DNA of 64,000 bases from AP-15 sp963812675 (GTDB lineage Bacteria > Pseudomonadota > Alphaproteobacteria > ATCC43930 > CGMCC-115725), in contig CAWEWR010000007.1 of assembly GCA_963812675.1 (NCBI GenBank), positions 620,001 through 684,000 on the forward strand, given 5' to 3'. The notes beneath the pieces were generated by a model. The model worked only from the letters and a program-made list of their open reading frames with translations. It did not search any database and was not told where the DNA came from. A program made the translations under genes and the position numbers. Positions within the stretch are counted from its first letter, which is position 1. Each line of letters begins with the position of its first letter. Of this stretch, positions 25,830 through 33,831 are shown piece by piece.

Positions 25830-26255
25830 ATGTTGATCCCGATTAACTGTCACCTGTTTCTCGATGACAGCGAGATCGAGGAAAGCTTTGTCCGAGCTTC
25901 CGGTCCCGGCGGCCAGAATGTCAACAAGGTGTCGAGCGCGGTGCAGCTCCGCTTCGACCTGTCGGGCTCGCGCTCGCTCTCGGAAGATTTGCGCGAGAGA
26001 CTGGCGCGGTTGGCCGGGCGCCGGCTGACACGAGATGGCGTCATCGTCATCATTGCCCAGCGCTACCGCACGCAGGAACGCAACCGCCAGGATGCGCTGG
26101 ACCGGCTCGTCGGGCTGGTCCGCCGCGCCGCCGCGCCGCCGACCCCGCGCCGCCCCACCAAACCCAGCCGCGCCGCCAAGGAGCGGCGCCTCGCGGCCAA
26201 AGCTCGCCGCGCCACGCTCAAACAGCAGCGCCGTAACGCGCCGGAGGAGCGATAG
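25830..26255 (+). CDS. arfB: Alternative ribosome-rescue factor B (peptidyl-tRNA hydrolase, YaeJ)
   Basis: A 141-residue protein with the catalytic GGQ motif in 'FVRASGPGGQNVNKVSSAVQ' and a basic C-terminal tail ('RRPTKPSRAAKERRLAAKAR') that in ArfB enters the empty mRNA channel. It hydrolyses peptidyl-tRNA on stalled ribosomes lacking a stop codon. Length and order match E. coli ArfB. The initiating ATG has no strong ribosome site. It is a single gene between two leftward operons. Confidence 0.92.
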   Translation: MLIPINCHLFLDDSEIEESFVRASGPGGQNVNKVSSAVQLRFDLSGSRSLSEDLRERLARLAGRRLTRDGVIVIIAQRYRTQERNRQDALDRLVGLVRRAAAPPTPRRPTKPSRAAKERRLAAKARRATLKQQRRNAPEER

Positions 26256-26262
26256 GCGCGCC

Positions 26263-26370
26263 TTACAAATGGGACACCGCAAAACCGTGGCGTTGCGCTA
26301 GGATTTCGCCGACCCGGCGGCGATGGCAGATCTGCCAATCGGATTCATAGCATAGCAGCCTCGCCCTCAT
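26263..26370 (-). pseudogene. C-terminal remnant of a DUF488-family protein
   Basis: A 35-codon stretch reading 'ARLLCYESDWQICHRRRVGE' then 'ILAQRHGFAVSHL' and a stop. The CYE-CHRR pattern is the end of DUF488 proteins; the remaining 80-100 residues are missing, replaced by the 3' end of the enolase-superfamily gene. I take it as a gene relic at a rearrangement joint. The match is by eye and short. Confidence 0.45.
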
Positions 26371-27533
26371 TCGGCGCGGTAGCGCTCGACTGCGCCGCGG
26401 TCGAGCTCGATCCCGAGACCGGGTCGCTGCGGCAGCTTGATCATGCCGTCGGGCTCGATGCCGATCGGCTCTTTCAACAGCTCGTCGCGCAGACCGTTGG
26501 GGTTCTGGTCGAATTCGAGCACCAAGCCGTTCGGGATCGAGGCGATGAAATGCAGCGAGGCGGCGAGTGTCACCGCGCTGGCAAAGGCGTGCGGCGCGAC
26601 CATCAGGTGATGCGCCTGCGCCAGGGCGGCGATGCGGCGGCATTCGGAGAAGCCGCCGGCCCAGGCGATGTCGGGCTGCACGATGTCGACGGCGCCGCGG
26701 GTGATCAGCTCGCGGAAGCCGTAGAGCCCGATCTCGGTCTCGTAGCCGGCGATCGGGGTGGCGAGCGCGTCGGCGACCCTGGCACTGCCGTCGATATCGT
26801 CGGTCGCAACCGGCTCCTCGATCCAGTAGAGCTTATAGGGCTCGAGCGCGCGGCCCTTTTCGATCGCGAAGGACGGGCTCCAGGCGCAGTTGACGTCGGC
26901 CATCAATTTCGCCTGCGGGCCGAGCGCGCGGCGCACCGCCGCGACCCGCGCGATGTCTTCCTCGGGTTCGACCTCGCACAGCTCGGCGTGATCGACCAGA
27001 TGGCGCAAATGGGTCTGCGTCGACGGATTGCGCCCGATTTTCATCTTCATGCCTTTGAAGCCGCGGGCGCGGTAGCCTTCGGCCTCGCCGGCGAGGTCGT
27101 CGATCGATTTGCCTTCCTGGTAAAAGCCGCCGCTGGCATAGACCTCGACCCGGTCGCGGCAACCGCCGAAGAGGCGGTAGAGCGGCAAATTGGCGACCTT
27201 GCCGGCGATGTCCCAGAGCGCGATGTCGATGCCGCTGATCGCATTCATGACGATCCCGCGGCGGCCGTATTGGCGGGTGCGTGCGAACATCTTCTGCCAC
27301 AGCGCCTCGATCAGCAGCGGGTCCTCGCCGATCAGCATCGGCTGCAGCAGCTTGTCGATGACGTCGCGCGTGATGCCGCCGCCGACCCCGGCCTCGCCGA
27401 TCCCGATCACCCGCTCGTCGGTCTCGATCTCGACGAGGAGCCCGCCGCGGCGCGCCTGCATGCCGCCGGCGCTGCCATAGGGCGGGTCGCACCGGTAGGA
27501 GAGCGGGATCGTGCGGATCTCGACGATCTTCAT
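26367..27533 (-). CDS. Mandelate racemase/muconate lactonizing enzyme family protein (enolase superfamily)
   Basis: A 388-residue enzyme. The catalytic KxK is in 'GFKGMKMKIGRNP', metal ligands in 'LMADVNCAWS', 'YWIEEPVATDD' and 'GYETEIG', and the Asp-His dyad side in 'VQPDIAWAGG' and 'VAPHAFASAV'. This is the mandelate-racemase subgroup layout, so it likely dehydrates or racemises a sugar acid or hydroxyacid after proton abstraction next to a carboxylate. The substrate is not determinable from motifs. It begins 4 nt after the RidA gene, so the two form an operon. Confidence 0.88.
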   Translation of the reverse strand: MKIVEIRTIPLSYRCDPPYGSAGGMQARRGGLLVEIETDERVIGIGEAGVGGGITRDVIDKLLQPMLIGEDPLLIEALWQKMFARTRQYGRRGIVMNAISGIDIALWDIAGKVANLPLYRLFGGCRDRVEVYASGGFYQEGKSIDDLAGEAEGYRARGFKGMKMKIGRNPSTQTHLRHLVDHAELCEVEPEEDIARVAAVRRALGPQAKLMADVNCAWSPSFAIEKGRALEPYKLYWIEEPVATDDIDGSARVADALATPIAGYETEIGLYGFRELITRGAVDIVQPDIAWAGGFSECRRIAALAQAHHLMVAPHAFASAVTLAASLHFIASIPNGLVLEFDQNPNGLRDELLKEPIGIEPDGMIKLPQRPGLGIELDRGAVERYRAE

Positions 27534-27537
27534 GCTG

Positions 27538-27930
27538 TCAGCCTTCGCCGAGCACGGCCATCAGGTCGCATTGGATCTGCATCGACGCCGTGAAATCCCG
27601 CGAGGTCAGCGTATGACGCGCCGGCCGCGACTGCGCGTCGGGGAACATCGCGACCCAGTGGCGGTTCATGATCTCGCGCAATGAGCGGTCGGTGATCCAC
27701 ACGGTCATCTTGACGATATCGTCGGGCGAGCCGCCCGCCGCCGCCATCACCCGCCGCACATTTTCGAACATCAGCCGGCATTGCTCGTCGAGGTCGGCCG
27801 GAACCTTGCCGGTTTCCGGGTCCGTGCCGGAGATCGCGCCGGACACGACAAACGGGCCGCGCCGGCTGGCGCTCGGGATCGGGTTGACGTGCTTCGCCCC
27901 CACCACATCGATGCTGCGCCGCTTGTCCAT
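27538..27930 (-). CDS. RidA family (YjgF/YER057c) protein
   Basis: A 130-residue protein with 'GPFVVSGAISGTDPETGKV', 'QCRLMFENVRRVMAAAGG' and 'DIVKMTVWITDR', the usual YjgF trimer-fold segments. RidA proteins hydrolyse reactive enamines/imines to ketoacids, but the canonical catalytic arginine region differs here ('ALTSRDF' style), so it may belong to another subfamily. It is upstream of and probably co-transcribed with the enolase-superfamily gene. Ribosome site GGGAGGTGATTC precedes the ATG. Confidence 0.85.
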   Translation of the reverse strand: MDKRRSIDVVGAKHVNPIPSASRRGPFVVSGAISGTDPETGKVPADLDEQCRLMFENVRRVMAAAGGSPDDIVKMTVWITDRSLREIMNRHWVAMFPDAQSRPARHTLTSRDFTASMQIQCDLMAVLGEG

Positions 27931-27981
27931 GAATCACCTCCCAATACCGATGCGAACGCGACCGGCAGCCGCGTTTCGGTG

Positions 27982-27993
27982 CTGTTATAACAG
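27982..27993. promoter_or_regulatory. Perfect 12-bp palindrome upstream of the RidA-enolase operon
   Basis: CTGTTATAACAG lies 51 nt upstream of the RidA start codon in an otherwise plain leader. The size and position suit a dimeric repressor operator overlapping the promoter. No regulator gene is adjacent, so the binding protein is unknown. Confidence 0.4.
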
Positions 27994-28093
27994 ACTGATA
28001 CGACGTTCGCCGAGCGGAAGGGTGACTTCGCCCGATTGGCGGCGTCACGCGACATCTCCGTCGACGCAGCCAAATTTCCCGGGCACTCCAACC

Positions 28094-28183
28094 GTCATTG
28101 CGAGCGCAGCGAAGCAATCTCGTCGACACGGCACCAACTCGGTTGGAGATTGCCGCGTCGCCCTCTGGGCTCCTCGCAATGAC
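28094..28183. repeat. Dispersed inverted-repeat element, copy 2
   Basis: Starts GTCATTGCGAGCGCAGCGAA and ends CTCCTCGCAATGAC, about 90 nt, the same arms as 21970-22052 with a different centre. It occupies much of the 351-nt gap between the RidA gene start (27930) and the haloperoxidase gene end (28282). The rest of that gap shows only the palindrome at 27982. Confidence 0.82.
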
Positions 28184-28281
28184 AGCCTCTTAATTTCATC
28201 CGCGGACTTCGGAAATACGAGGCTAATGAACGGCGCCCGGCTCTAGGACCGGGAAGGGCCGGCCGGGCGCCGCGCCTTGCC

Positions 28282-29838
28282 TTAGATCGTAATCTTGGTT
28301 CCATCGAACCGCGTGAACGTCCAGCTGGCATGCTCGTTATAAATTGCCTTCTGGTCACGCAGCACGTGGATAGCGACCTCCTCGCCCAGAATCACCGACT
28401 TCTCGTAATCCGATCGCCAATGAACGCCCGCGTGGTTGCGTCCGATCGCGATGTTCGCCGCCAATTTGTTGGCTTCGCCGCCCAAGGTCAATTTGTCCGG
28501 TCCGGCGTAGGGCACCAGCGCGAGCCCGTCGTCGCGCGCCATCATCGGCTGAGGAAACACCCAGTCCTCGTCGAAAATCGCCTTCAGCATCGTCGCGCAC
28601 GCGCCGGCGACTGTCCCGTGCCCTTGCCCGTACGAGGGGTGCCACGGGCTTCCCTCGGGAAAGGCCTGCGGCAAGAAACCGCTGCCGTACTTGGCCTCGA
28701 TCCGCTGGACTGCTTTGGAGTTCAGCACGTCGCCATGGAGCGGATAGGCGAAATGCATTGGATCCGAAGTCGGCAGCAACGTCTTGTGCACCAAGCCGCC
28801 ATAGGCTTCCGGCCGCAATGTGCGATGCACGAACCATTTCTGGAACCAGATCGACTTCAGCGCCGGCGCCGCAATGGCGGAGATCAGCGTCTTGGCATAG
28901 GGCGTCCCGAAAGTGCCAAACCCCTGTTCACCTGTCGTGGTATTGTACGGATTGCCGACATTGAAAGGGGCATTCAGATCGAGCGCCACCAGGCAGCCAT
29001 TCAAATACGCCTCGAACAGCACGTCGACATGCACATAGGCGGCAAGCCCCCGCCCGTCCCTCAGATAACGCCGGGTCGGATCGAACTGGTTGGGACCGAA
29101 CGGCAGCGACCGCAGTTTCGTCGGATCGGTGGCCTGTCCGTTCTCTACCTTCAGCCACGAACCGAAGTCGGTCATGTAATCGGCCCCGCCGCTGACGACC
29201 GGCAGAAAAGTCTGGAACGTCTGATCGACATGGATCGCGCCGTAATCGAACGGCAGCAGCAGGAATTGCGAGACGTACGGCCCGGCCAGATCTCCCGGGG
29301 TAAACCCGCGGAACAACGTCTGGGCGGTGACGTTCCCCGCGATCTTCGGTCCGCGGAAGTCGGACAGCGTACTGAGCTCGTCGATCGCCGCCTGCGCCAG
29401 TGAATTGGAATCATATTGGCTGAACGGCACGTCGCGCAGCAGCGCCATCCAGTAATCCTCCACCGCCTCGCCGGCTCGCCAAGCGCTCGCGAGCTTCGGC
29501 GCCGGCGACAGCAGCAACGCTTGTGGATCGCGCCCTTCGAGCACATAGGCGAGACCGGCCTGCGGGTCGACCAGAGGGACGTCGCCGCCCAGTGCAATCG
29601 CCTCGAAATCCGTCGGCATCCCAGTCTGTAGCGCGCCCAACAAACTGTCGTAGGAGGACGGCACAACATCCCCCCTAACGTCGTGCTCCAGCCCTTTGGA
29701 ATAATTACCCCAGCGCCCCGGATAGAGCGCTTCGTCGCCATTGTCGTGATGCGTCACGACGTGTTTTTCCGCTTTTGCCGCGTCAATACGGATCTTCTCC
29801 GCTTGATCCGCGCGCGCATGGGGGCTCAAGGTCGGCAT
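28282..29838 (-). CDS. Vanadium-dependent haloperoxidase (PAP2 superfamily)
   Basis: A 518-residue protein with all three vanadate-binding segments: 'FQKWFVHRTLRPEA' (Lys and Arg), 'HPSYGQGHGTVAGA' (Ser, Gly, His) and 'IGRNHAGVHWRSDYEKS' (Arg and the vanadate-bonded His). Layout and length match bacterial vanadium bromoperoxidase-like enzymes, which oxidise halides with hydrogen peroxide and halogenate organics. No signal peptide is evident at the start 'MPTLSPHARADQAEK'. ATG 29838 has GAGGACG upstream. It is a single gene; its physiological substrate (for example signal molecules or phenolics) is unknown. Confidence 0.9.
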   Translation of the reverse strand: MPTLSPHARADQAEKIRIDAAKAEKHVVTHHDNGDEALYPGRWGNYSKGLEHDVRGDVVPSSYDSLLGALQTGMPTDFEAIALGGDVPLVDPQAGLAYVLEGRDPQALLLSPAPKLASAWRAGEAVEDYWMALLRDVPFSQYDSNSLAQAAIDELSTLSDFRGPKIAGNVTAQTLFRGFTPGDLAGPYVSQFLLLPFDYGAIHVDQTFQTFLPVVSGGADYMTDFGSWLKVENGQATDPTKLRSLPFGPNQFDPTRRYLRDGRGLAAYVHVDVLFEAYLNGCLVALDLNAPFNVGNPYNTTTGEQGFGTFGTPYAKTLISAIAAPALKSIWFQKWFVHRTLRPEAYGGLVHKTLLPTSDPMHFAYPLHGDVLNSKAVQRIEAKYGSGFLPQAFPEGSPWHPSYGQGHGTVAGACATMLKAIFDEDWVFPQPMMARDDGLALVPYAGPDKLTLGGEANKLAANIAIGRNHAGVHWRSDYEKSVILGEEVAIHVLRDQKAIYNEHASWTFTRFDGTKITI

Positions 29839-30112
29839 ATCGTCCTCGCGGTTATGAACAATCCCGGATCAGTGGCGACAGGCTGTCGCTCACCTAGGGA
29901 CGCAAAAGAGAACTAGCACAGCTCCGGGCGGCGCATGTGTGAGCTACCTCACCCTGCTTTGCTCCAGTGGCCAGATCGGAGGCGCGTGGATTTACTGTCC
30001 CGCTCCGCCGCCCGTCGCCCATTCGAGGCATGATCTTGACGATCACCCGGGAGAAGGCCTACACAGCAAAACCCGCGCTTTGACAAGCGCAAGCCTCGAG
30101 GGAGGATGGCAG

Positions 30113-30589
30113 ATGGCTCGCATCAGGCATATTGCACTCGTCACCGACGATCCCGCGAAGACCGCAGAATTCTACAAGGAACATTTCGGCCTGACCGAGC
30201 TTTATCGCCGGCCTGGGGATACCGGTGAAAAGGGTGTTTGGCTGAGCGACGGCTATATTTATTTCGCCATTCTGAAATATGGCGAGCCCGGTGCTCCGAA
30301 GCTCGGCCCGGGGCAAACCTCGGAGATGCGTGGGATCCACCACATCGGATTTTATGTCGACGACGAGCAGGCAACGGCCAAGTCCCTGGAGGCCTCGAAT
30401 TATTCGCCGGTGCCGATCCCCAAAACTGAAAGGCCGGAGCGGACCCCGATGGGCGACGCGGTCAACCTCAAATATCTGGGTCCCGACGACGTACATATCG
30501 ATATACGCAGCCGCGGCTGGAATGAAGCGATCAGCTTTGCGATGCAGCGCTACGATCTGACGCCGGTCAAAGAGGAAGCAGCCGAATAG
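30113..30589 (+). CDS. VOC family protein (glyoxalase/dioxygenase fold)
   Basis: A 158-residue protein with paired beta-alpha-beta modules: 'RIRHIALVTDDPAKTAEFYK' at the N-terminus (metal His) and 'GIHHIGFYVDDEQATAKSL' in the second half, plus 'VHIDIRS' with a terminal acidic ligand. VOC enzymes use a divalent metal for isomerisation, dioxygenation or lyase reactions. ATG 30113 has GGGAGG upstream. It is followed after 33 nt by a NIPSNAP gene. No product can be assigned. Confidence 0.85.
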   Translation: MARIRHIALVTDDPAKTAEFYKEHFGLTELYRRPGDTGEKGVWLSDGYIYFAILKYGEPGAPKLGPGQTSEMRGIHHIGFYVDDEQATAKSLEASNYSPVPIPKTERPERTPMGDAVNLKYLGPDDVHIDIRSRGWNEAISFAMQRYDLTPVKEEAAE

Positions 30590-30622
30590 TTGGCAAACCG
30601 TTTCACTTGGGAGGATGTGCCG

Positions 30623-31252
30623 ATGATCTACGAAGTTCGTACTTACACCCTGCGCCCCGGAACCTTGGCCGAATTCGAGGAGCGCTACGAGAAGCGCCTC
30701 CCGCTGCGGGAAAAACACTCCAAATTGGGGGCCTTCTGGCACACCGAATTTGGTCCGCTCAATCAGGTCGTCCACGTCTATCCCTATGACGACCTGCAGC
30801 ACCGCACGCGGATACGCGCGGCGATGGCGCAAGATGCCGCGCGCAACGCGCTCCCCGGCGGCCAGGACCTGATCGTGGCGCAGGAAGCCGAGATCATGAA
30901 CCCGGCGCCGTTCATGCGCCCGCTGGGCAGCCGGAATTACGGCACCGGGAATGTGTACGAGATGCGCACCTACACCTACGCTCCGGGCGACATCCCGAAG
31001 GTGTTGGAAGCATGGGGCAAGGCCATCGAGGCGCGCGAGCGGTTCTCCCCCTTGGCGGCCTGCTGGACGAGCGAGCTCGGTGCGCTCAACAAATTCGTCC
31101 ACATCTGGGTGTACAAGGATCTGAACGAGCGCACCCGGGTGCGTGAGGAATCCCGCCGGCCCGGCGGTGCGTGGCCGCCACAAGCCGGCGTCCGGCCGAT
31201 CCGGCAGGAAAACAAGCTGCTGATCCCCGCGTCCTTCTCCCCCGTGCGGTAA
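30623..31252 (+). CDS. NIPSNAP family protein, two tandem domains
   Basis: A 209-residue protein with two repeats of the NIPSNAP alpha-beta barrel: 'MIYEVRTYTLRPGTLAEFEE' opens the first and 'VYEMRTYTYAPGDIPKVLEA' the second; 'HVYPYDDLQHRTRIR' and 'HIWVYKDLNERTRVR' are the matching later segments. ATG 30623 follows GGGAGG by a good spacing. The family is a dimeric ferredoxin-like barrel of unclear enzymatic role, often near VOC and amidohydrolase genes in alphaproteobacteria. Probably co-transcribed with the VOC gene. Confidence 0.85.
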   Translation: MIYEVRTYTLRPGTLAEFEERYEKRLPLREKHSKLGAFWHTEFGPLNQVVHVYPYDDLQHRTRIRAAMAQDAARNALPGGQDLIVAQEAEIMNPAPFMRPLGSRNYGTGNVYEMRTYTYAPGDIPKVLEAWGKAIEARERFSPLAACWTSELGALNKFVHIWVYKDLNERTRVREESRRPGGAWPPQAGVRPIRQENKLLIPASFSPVR

Positions 31253-31279
31253 CCGGGGCCCTCGCTCGCAGTGCGACAG

Positions 31280-31317
31280 CGGCCCCTCCCAGCCTTCTGC
31301 GGAAGAGGGAGGGGCCG
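31280..31317. terminator. Hairpin after the NIPSNAP gene
   Basis: CGGCCCCTCCC / GGGAGGGGCCG, 11-bp perfect arms around a 16-nt loop, 27 nt after the stop codon. There is no T-tract, so it is either a weak terminator or another palindromic repeat of the GGGAGGGG type. Confidence 0.5.
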
Positions 31318-31408
31318 TGGTGGCGTTAGGCCCATAGCCCGCGGGCTAAACCTTGGAAGCGACGAAGGCTGCGCAAGCCGTTGGGCCCGGGATATTGCGA
31401 TCATGCGC

Positions 31409-31648
31409 TTAATGGGAGCCCTCTTCGTCGAAGATCGGGGCTTGCAGGTGGATCGGCTGCCTGGCGAGCAAGAGCTTGCGCACTTTTTCGAGCGGCATCG
31501 CCAGCTTCTCGGCGAGTTCCTCAGCGCTCGGCTCTCGTCCGATCTCCTGCAGCATCTGGCGCGAAGTCCGCGACAGCTTGAGGATAGTCTCGACAAGATG
31601 TTCGGGGATCGGGGTCGCGCGATCTTCGATTTGTTCGCGCTCGGCCAT
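31409..31648 (-). pseudogene. Isolated sigma-70 region 3 fragment (RpoD-like)
   Basis: A 79-residue frame that aligns by eye with region 3 of RpoD: 'PIPEHLVETILKLSRTSRQM' then 'LQEIGREPSAEELAEKLAMP' then 'LEKVRKLLLARQPIHLQAPI' and 'FDEEGSH'. Regions 2 and 4, needed for promoter recognition, are absent on both sides. ATG 31646-31648 has GGAG eight bases upstream, so a mini-protein could be made, but a decayed rpoD-like remnant is the simplest reading. Confidence 0.6.
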
Positions 31649-31806
31649 CGCTTCACTCCGAAGCTGCTGTATGGTGGAATCCGCACCTTTCCGGAAATGA
31701 TACGCGCTGTCCGCTAATCAAGCCGATAGCCCGCTGCCGGCCGGAACTGGGCATGGGGAGCTTGTCGCGGAACCTAAGCTAGACCAACGGATCTGAGGCG
31801 GCGGTG

Positions 31807-32568
31807 ATGATCAAGCTCTATGCCTTCACCTGCGGTACGGTGACCGGCGAGTTCGCCCATCTGATGGAAGGCGGCGAGGGCGACATCACCGTTCCGATTC
31901 CCGTCTTCCTGATTGAACATGCTAAGGGCCGGGTCCTATTCGACACCGGGCTGCATCCGGATTGCCAGAACGACCCCGCCGGGCAACTCGGCCCGCGGCT
32001 CGCCGGGCTGTTCCGGATCGGCTTTCAGCCCGGCGAGGAGGTAACCGCGCGGCTAGAGGCGATCGACCGCGATCCGAGCGGGATAGACCTCATCATCAAC
32101 TCACATTTTCATTTCGACCATGTCGGCGGCAACGCACTGATCCCCAATGCGACAATGCTCGTGCAGCGCCGGGAATGGGATGCCGGCATGGACCCCGACA
32201 CCGCCGCACGGCGCGGGTTTAACCCGCGCGATTTCGACCTCGGCCATAAGTTGCGTCTGCTCGATGGCGAGCATGACGTGTTCGGGGACGGCTCGGTGGT
32301 CTGTCTGCCAACATACGGCCATACGCCGGGGCACCAGTCACTGCGGCTGCGGCTCGACAGCGGGGAGGTCGTGCTCGCGGCAGACGCCTGCTATTTCTGC
32401 CAGACGCTGCGCGAGCGCCGCCTTCCGCGCAATATGTACGACCGAGAGGCGATGCTGGGCTCGCTCGACCGGCTGGAGGCGCTGGAAAAATCCGGTGTGC
32501 GCATCTACTTCGGTCACGACCCGGAGTTCTGGCGGTCGGTGCCGCAAGCGCCCGCGGCCATCGCATGA
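31807..32568 (+). CDS. MBL-fold hydrolase, N-acyl homoserine lactonase (AiiA) family
   Basis: A 253-residue metallo-beta-lactamase-fold protein. The HxHxDH motif is 'INSHFHFDHVGGNAL', with further ligands in 'CLPTYGHTPGHQSL' and 'VLAADACYF', and the final His in 'IYFGHDPEFW'. Spacing matches the AHL-lactonase-like group, which opens lactone rings, so quorum quenching or catabolic lactone hydrolysis is likely. GTG at 31804 is an alternative start directly before the ATG. It is followed by a relic of an ABC ATPase and then a deacetylase gene. Confidence 0.87.
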   Translation: MIKLYAFTCGTVTGEFAHLMEGGEGDITVPIPVFLIEHAKGRVLFDTGLHPDCQNDPAGQLGPRLAGLFRIGFQPGEEVTARLEAIDRDPSGIDLIINSHFHFDHVGGNALIPNATMLVQRREWDAGMDPDTAARRGFNPRDFDLGHKLRLLDGEHDVFGDGSVVCLPTYGHTPGHQSLRLRLDSGEVVLAADACYFCQTLRERRLPRNMYDREAMLGSLDRLEALEKSGVRIYFGHDPEFWRSVPQAPAAIA

Positions 32569-32587
32569 AATTGCCGCGCGCCATCCT

Positions 32588-32719
32588 GTTCGATCTTTCC
32601 TGGCCGACCGCATCGTCGTGATGGCCACGCTCCCCGGCCCGATCAAGGAGGTGATCGACGTGCCGCTGTCTCATCCGCGCGACCGCTCGGAGCCGAAATG
32701 GTCCAGAAGCTCGGGGTAA
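32588..32719 (+). pseudogene. C-terminal remnant of a NitT/TauT-type ABC transporter ATPase
   Basis: Reads 'SFLADRIVVMATLPGPIKEV' followed by 'IDVPLSHPRDRSEP' and then loses similarity before the stop at 32717-32719. The segment after the H-loop in TauB/SsuB/NrtD ATPases has this form. Walker A, signature and Walker B parts are missing. It overlaps the junction between the lactonase and deacetylase genes, pointing to a deletion here. Confidence 0.55.
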
Positions 32720-32723
32720 TGTG

Positions 32724-33623
32724 ATGACGTCCAACCGCGATCTGCTCGGCTATGGCGGGTCCCCGCCCGATCCGGGCTGGCCCGGCGGCGCGCGCGTAGC
32801 GGTCTCGTTGGTCGTCAATTTCGAGGAAGGCGCGGAATACTCAATTGCCGACGGCGACGGCGAGAACGAGGGCGTGTACGAGATCGAGCAGCGCCTCGTC
32901 GGCCAGCCCGACCCGACCATCGACACCCACTTCGAATACGGCAGCCGCGCCGGCTGGTGGCGCGTCATGGATTTGTTGGAGCGGCACGGCGCGAAAGCGA
33001 CGGTCAGCGCCTGCGGACAAGCCGTCGAGCGCCTGCCGATGCTGGCCGCGGACGCGGTGCGGCGTGGGCATGAGGTCTCGGCGCATGGCTGGCGCTGGGA
33101 AAGCCATCACGCGCTCGACGAGGCGACGGAGCGCGAGCGCATCGCATTGGCCGTCCGGGCGATCCGGCGAGCAACCGGCATCCGGCCGGTCGGCTGGCAC
33201 ACTCGATCTCCGGCTTCATATCGCACTCGGCGGCTGCTGGTCGAAGAAGGCGGCTTTCTCTACGACAGCGACGCCTATAACGACGACCTGCCCTATTTCG
33301 TGCAGGTCGGTGGCCGACGCCACCTCGTGCTGCCCTATGCTTTCGATACCAACGACATGCAGTTCTTTCACACGCAGCGATTTCGCGGCGCGGCGGATTT
33401 TGCGGAATATGTCATCGACGCCTTTGACTGGCTCCACCGGGAGGGCGCGCACGCGCCCAAGATGCTGTCGCTCGGGCTTCATCTGCGCATGATCGGCCGG
33501 CCCGGGCGGATCGGCGCGCTCGACCGGATTCTCCGGCACATCGCAGATAAGGGCGAGGCCTGGGTCGCTCGCCGCGTCGACATCGCGCACCACTGGCTCA
33601 CACGTTTTCCGATCGAGCCGTGA
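32724..33623 (+). CDS. Polysaccharide deacetylase family protein (PuuE allantoinase-like)
   Basis: A 299-residue NodB-fold protein. 'RDLLGYGGSPPDPGWPGGAR' at the start, 'FEYGSRAGWWRVMDLLERHG', 'GHEVSAHGWRWESHH', 'LLVEEGGFLYDSDAYNDDLP' and 'LSLGLHLRMIGRPGR' follow the PuuE/allantoinase-type deacetylases. The family acts on cyclic ureides or amides. No other purine-degradation gene is adjacent, and the carbamoylase-type hydrolase is 24 kb away, so allantoin breakdown is only a possibility. GTG 32721 precedes the ATG as an alternative start. Confidence 0.85.
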   Translation: MTSNRDLLGYGGSPPDPGWPGGARVAVSLVVNFEEGAEYSIADGDGENEGVYEIEQRLVGQPDPTIDTHFEYGSRAGWWRVMDLLERHGAKATVSACGQAVERLPMLAADAVRRGHEVSAHGWRWESHHALDEATERERIALAVRAIRRATGIRPVGWHTRSPASYRTRRLLVEEGGFLYDSDAYNDDLPYFVQVGGRRHLVLPYAFDTNDMQFFHTQRFRGAADFAEYVIDAFDWLHREGAHAPKMLSLGLHLRMIGRPGRIGALDRILRHIADKGEAWVARRVDIAHHWLTRFPIEP

Positions 33624-33831
33624 CGCGAATGGCGACTGGGTACGCGAGGACCATTCCGTCCGCGCTCTAACATCCATCGTAGCCTTTCAGCCGTTCGGTT
33701 GTGGTGACGGGAAAAGGCTGCGCGTGCCTCATGGCCGCCCTGTGCTCGGGCTCCTTTACGTGCGGGCGAAGCGAGCGGTACGCTCGGTCGGTTCGAGGTC
33801 GTCACCGTCCGCAATCCGAGAAAGAGCCGCG

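Noticed and set aside
26550..27593. 347-codon + strand frame antisense to the enolase-superfamily gene
   Set aside because: No motif, and the opposite strand has all catalytic residues of the family.
32147..32719. 190-codon + strand frame as a whole gene
   Set aside because: Most of it is a shadow of the lactonase gene; only its last 40 codons resemble a real protein (ABC ATPase tail) and are listed as a remnant.
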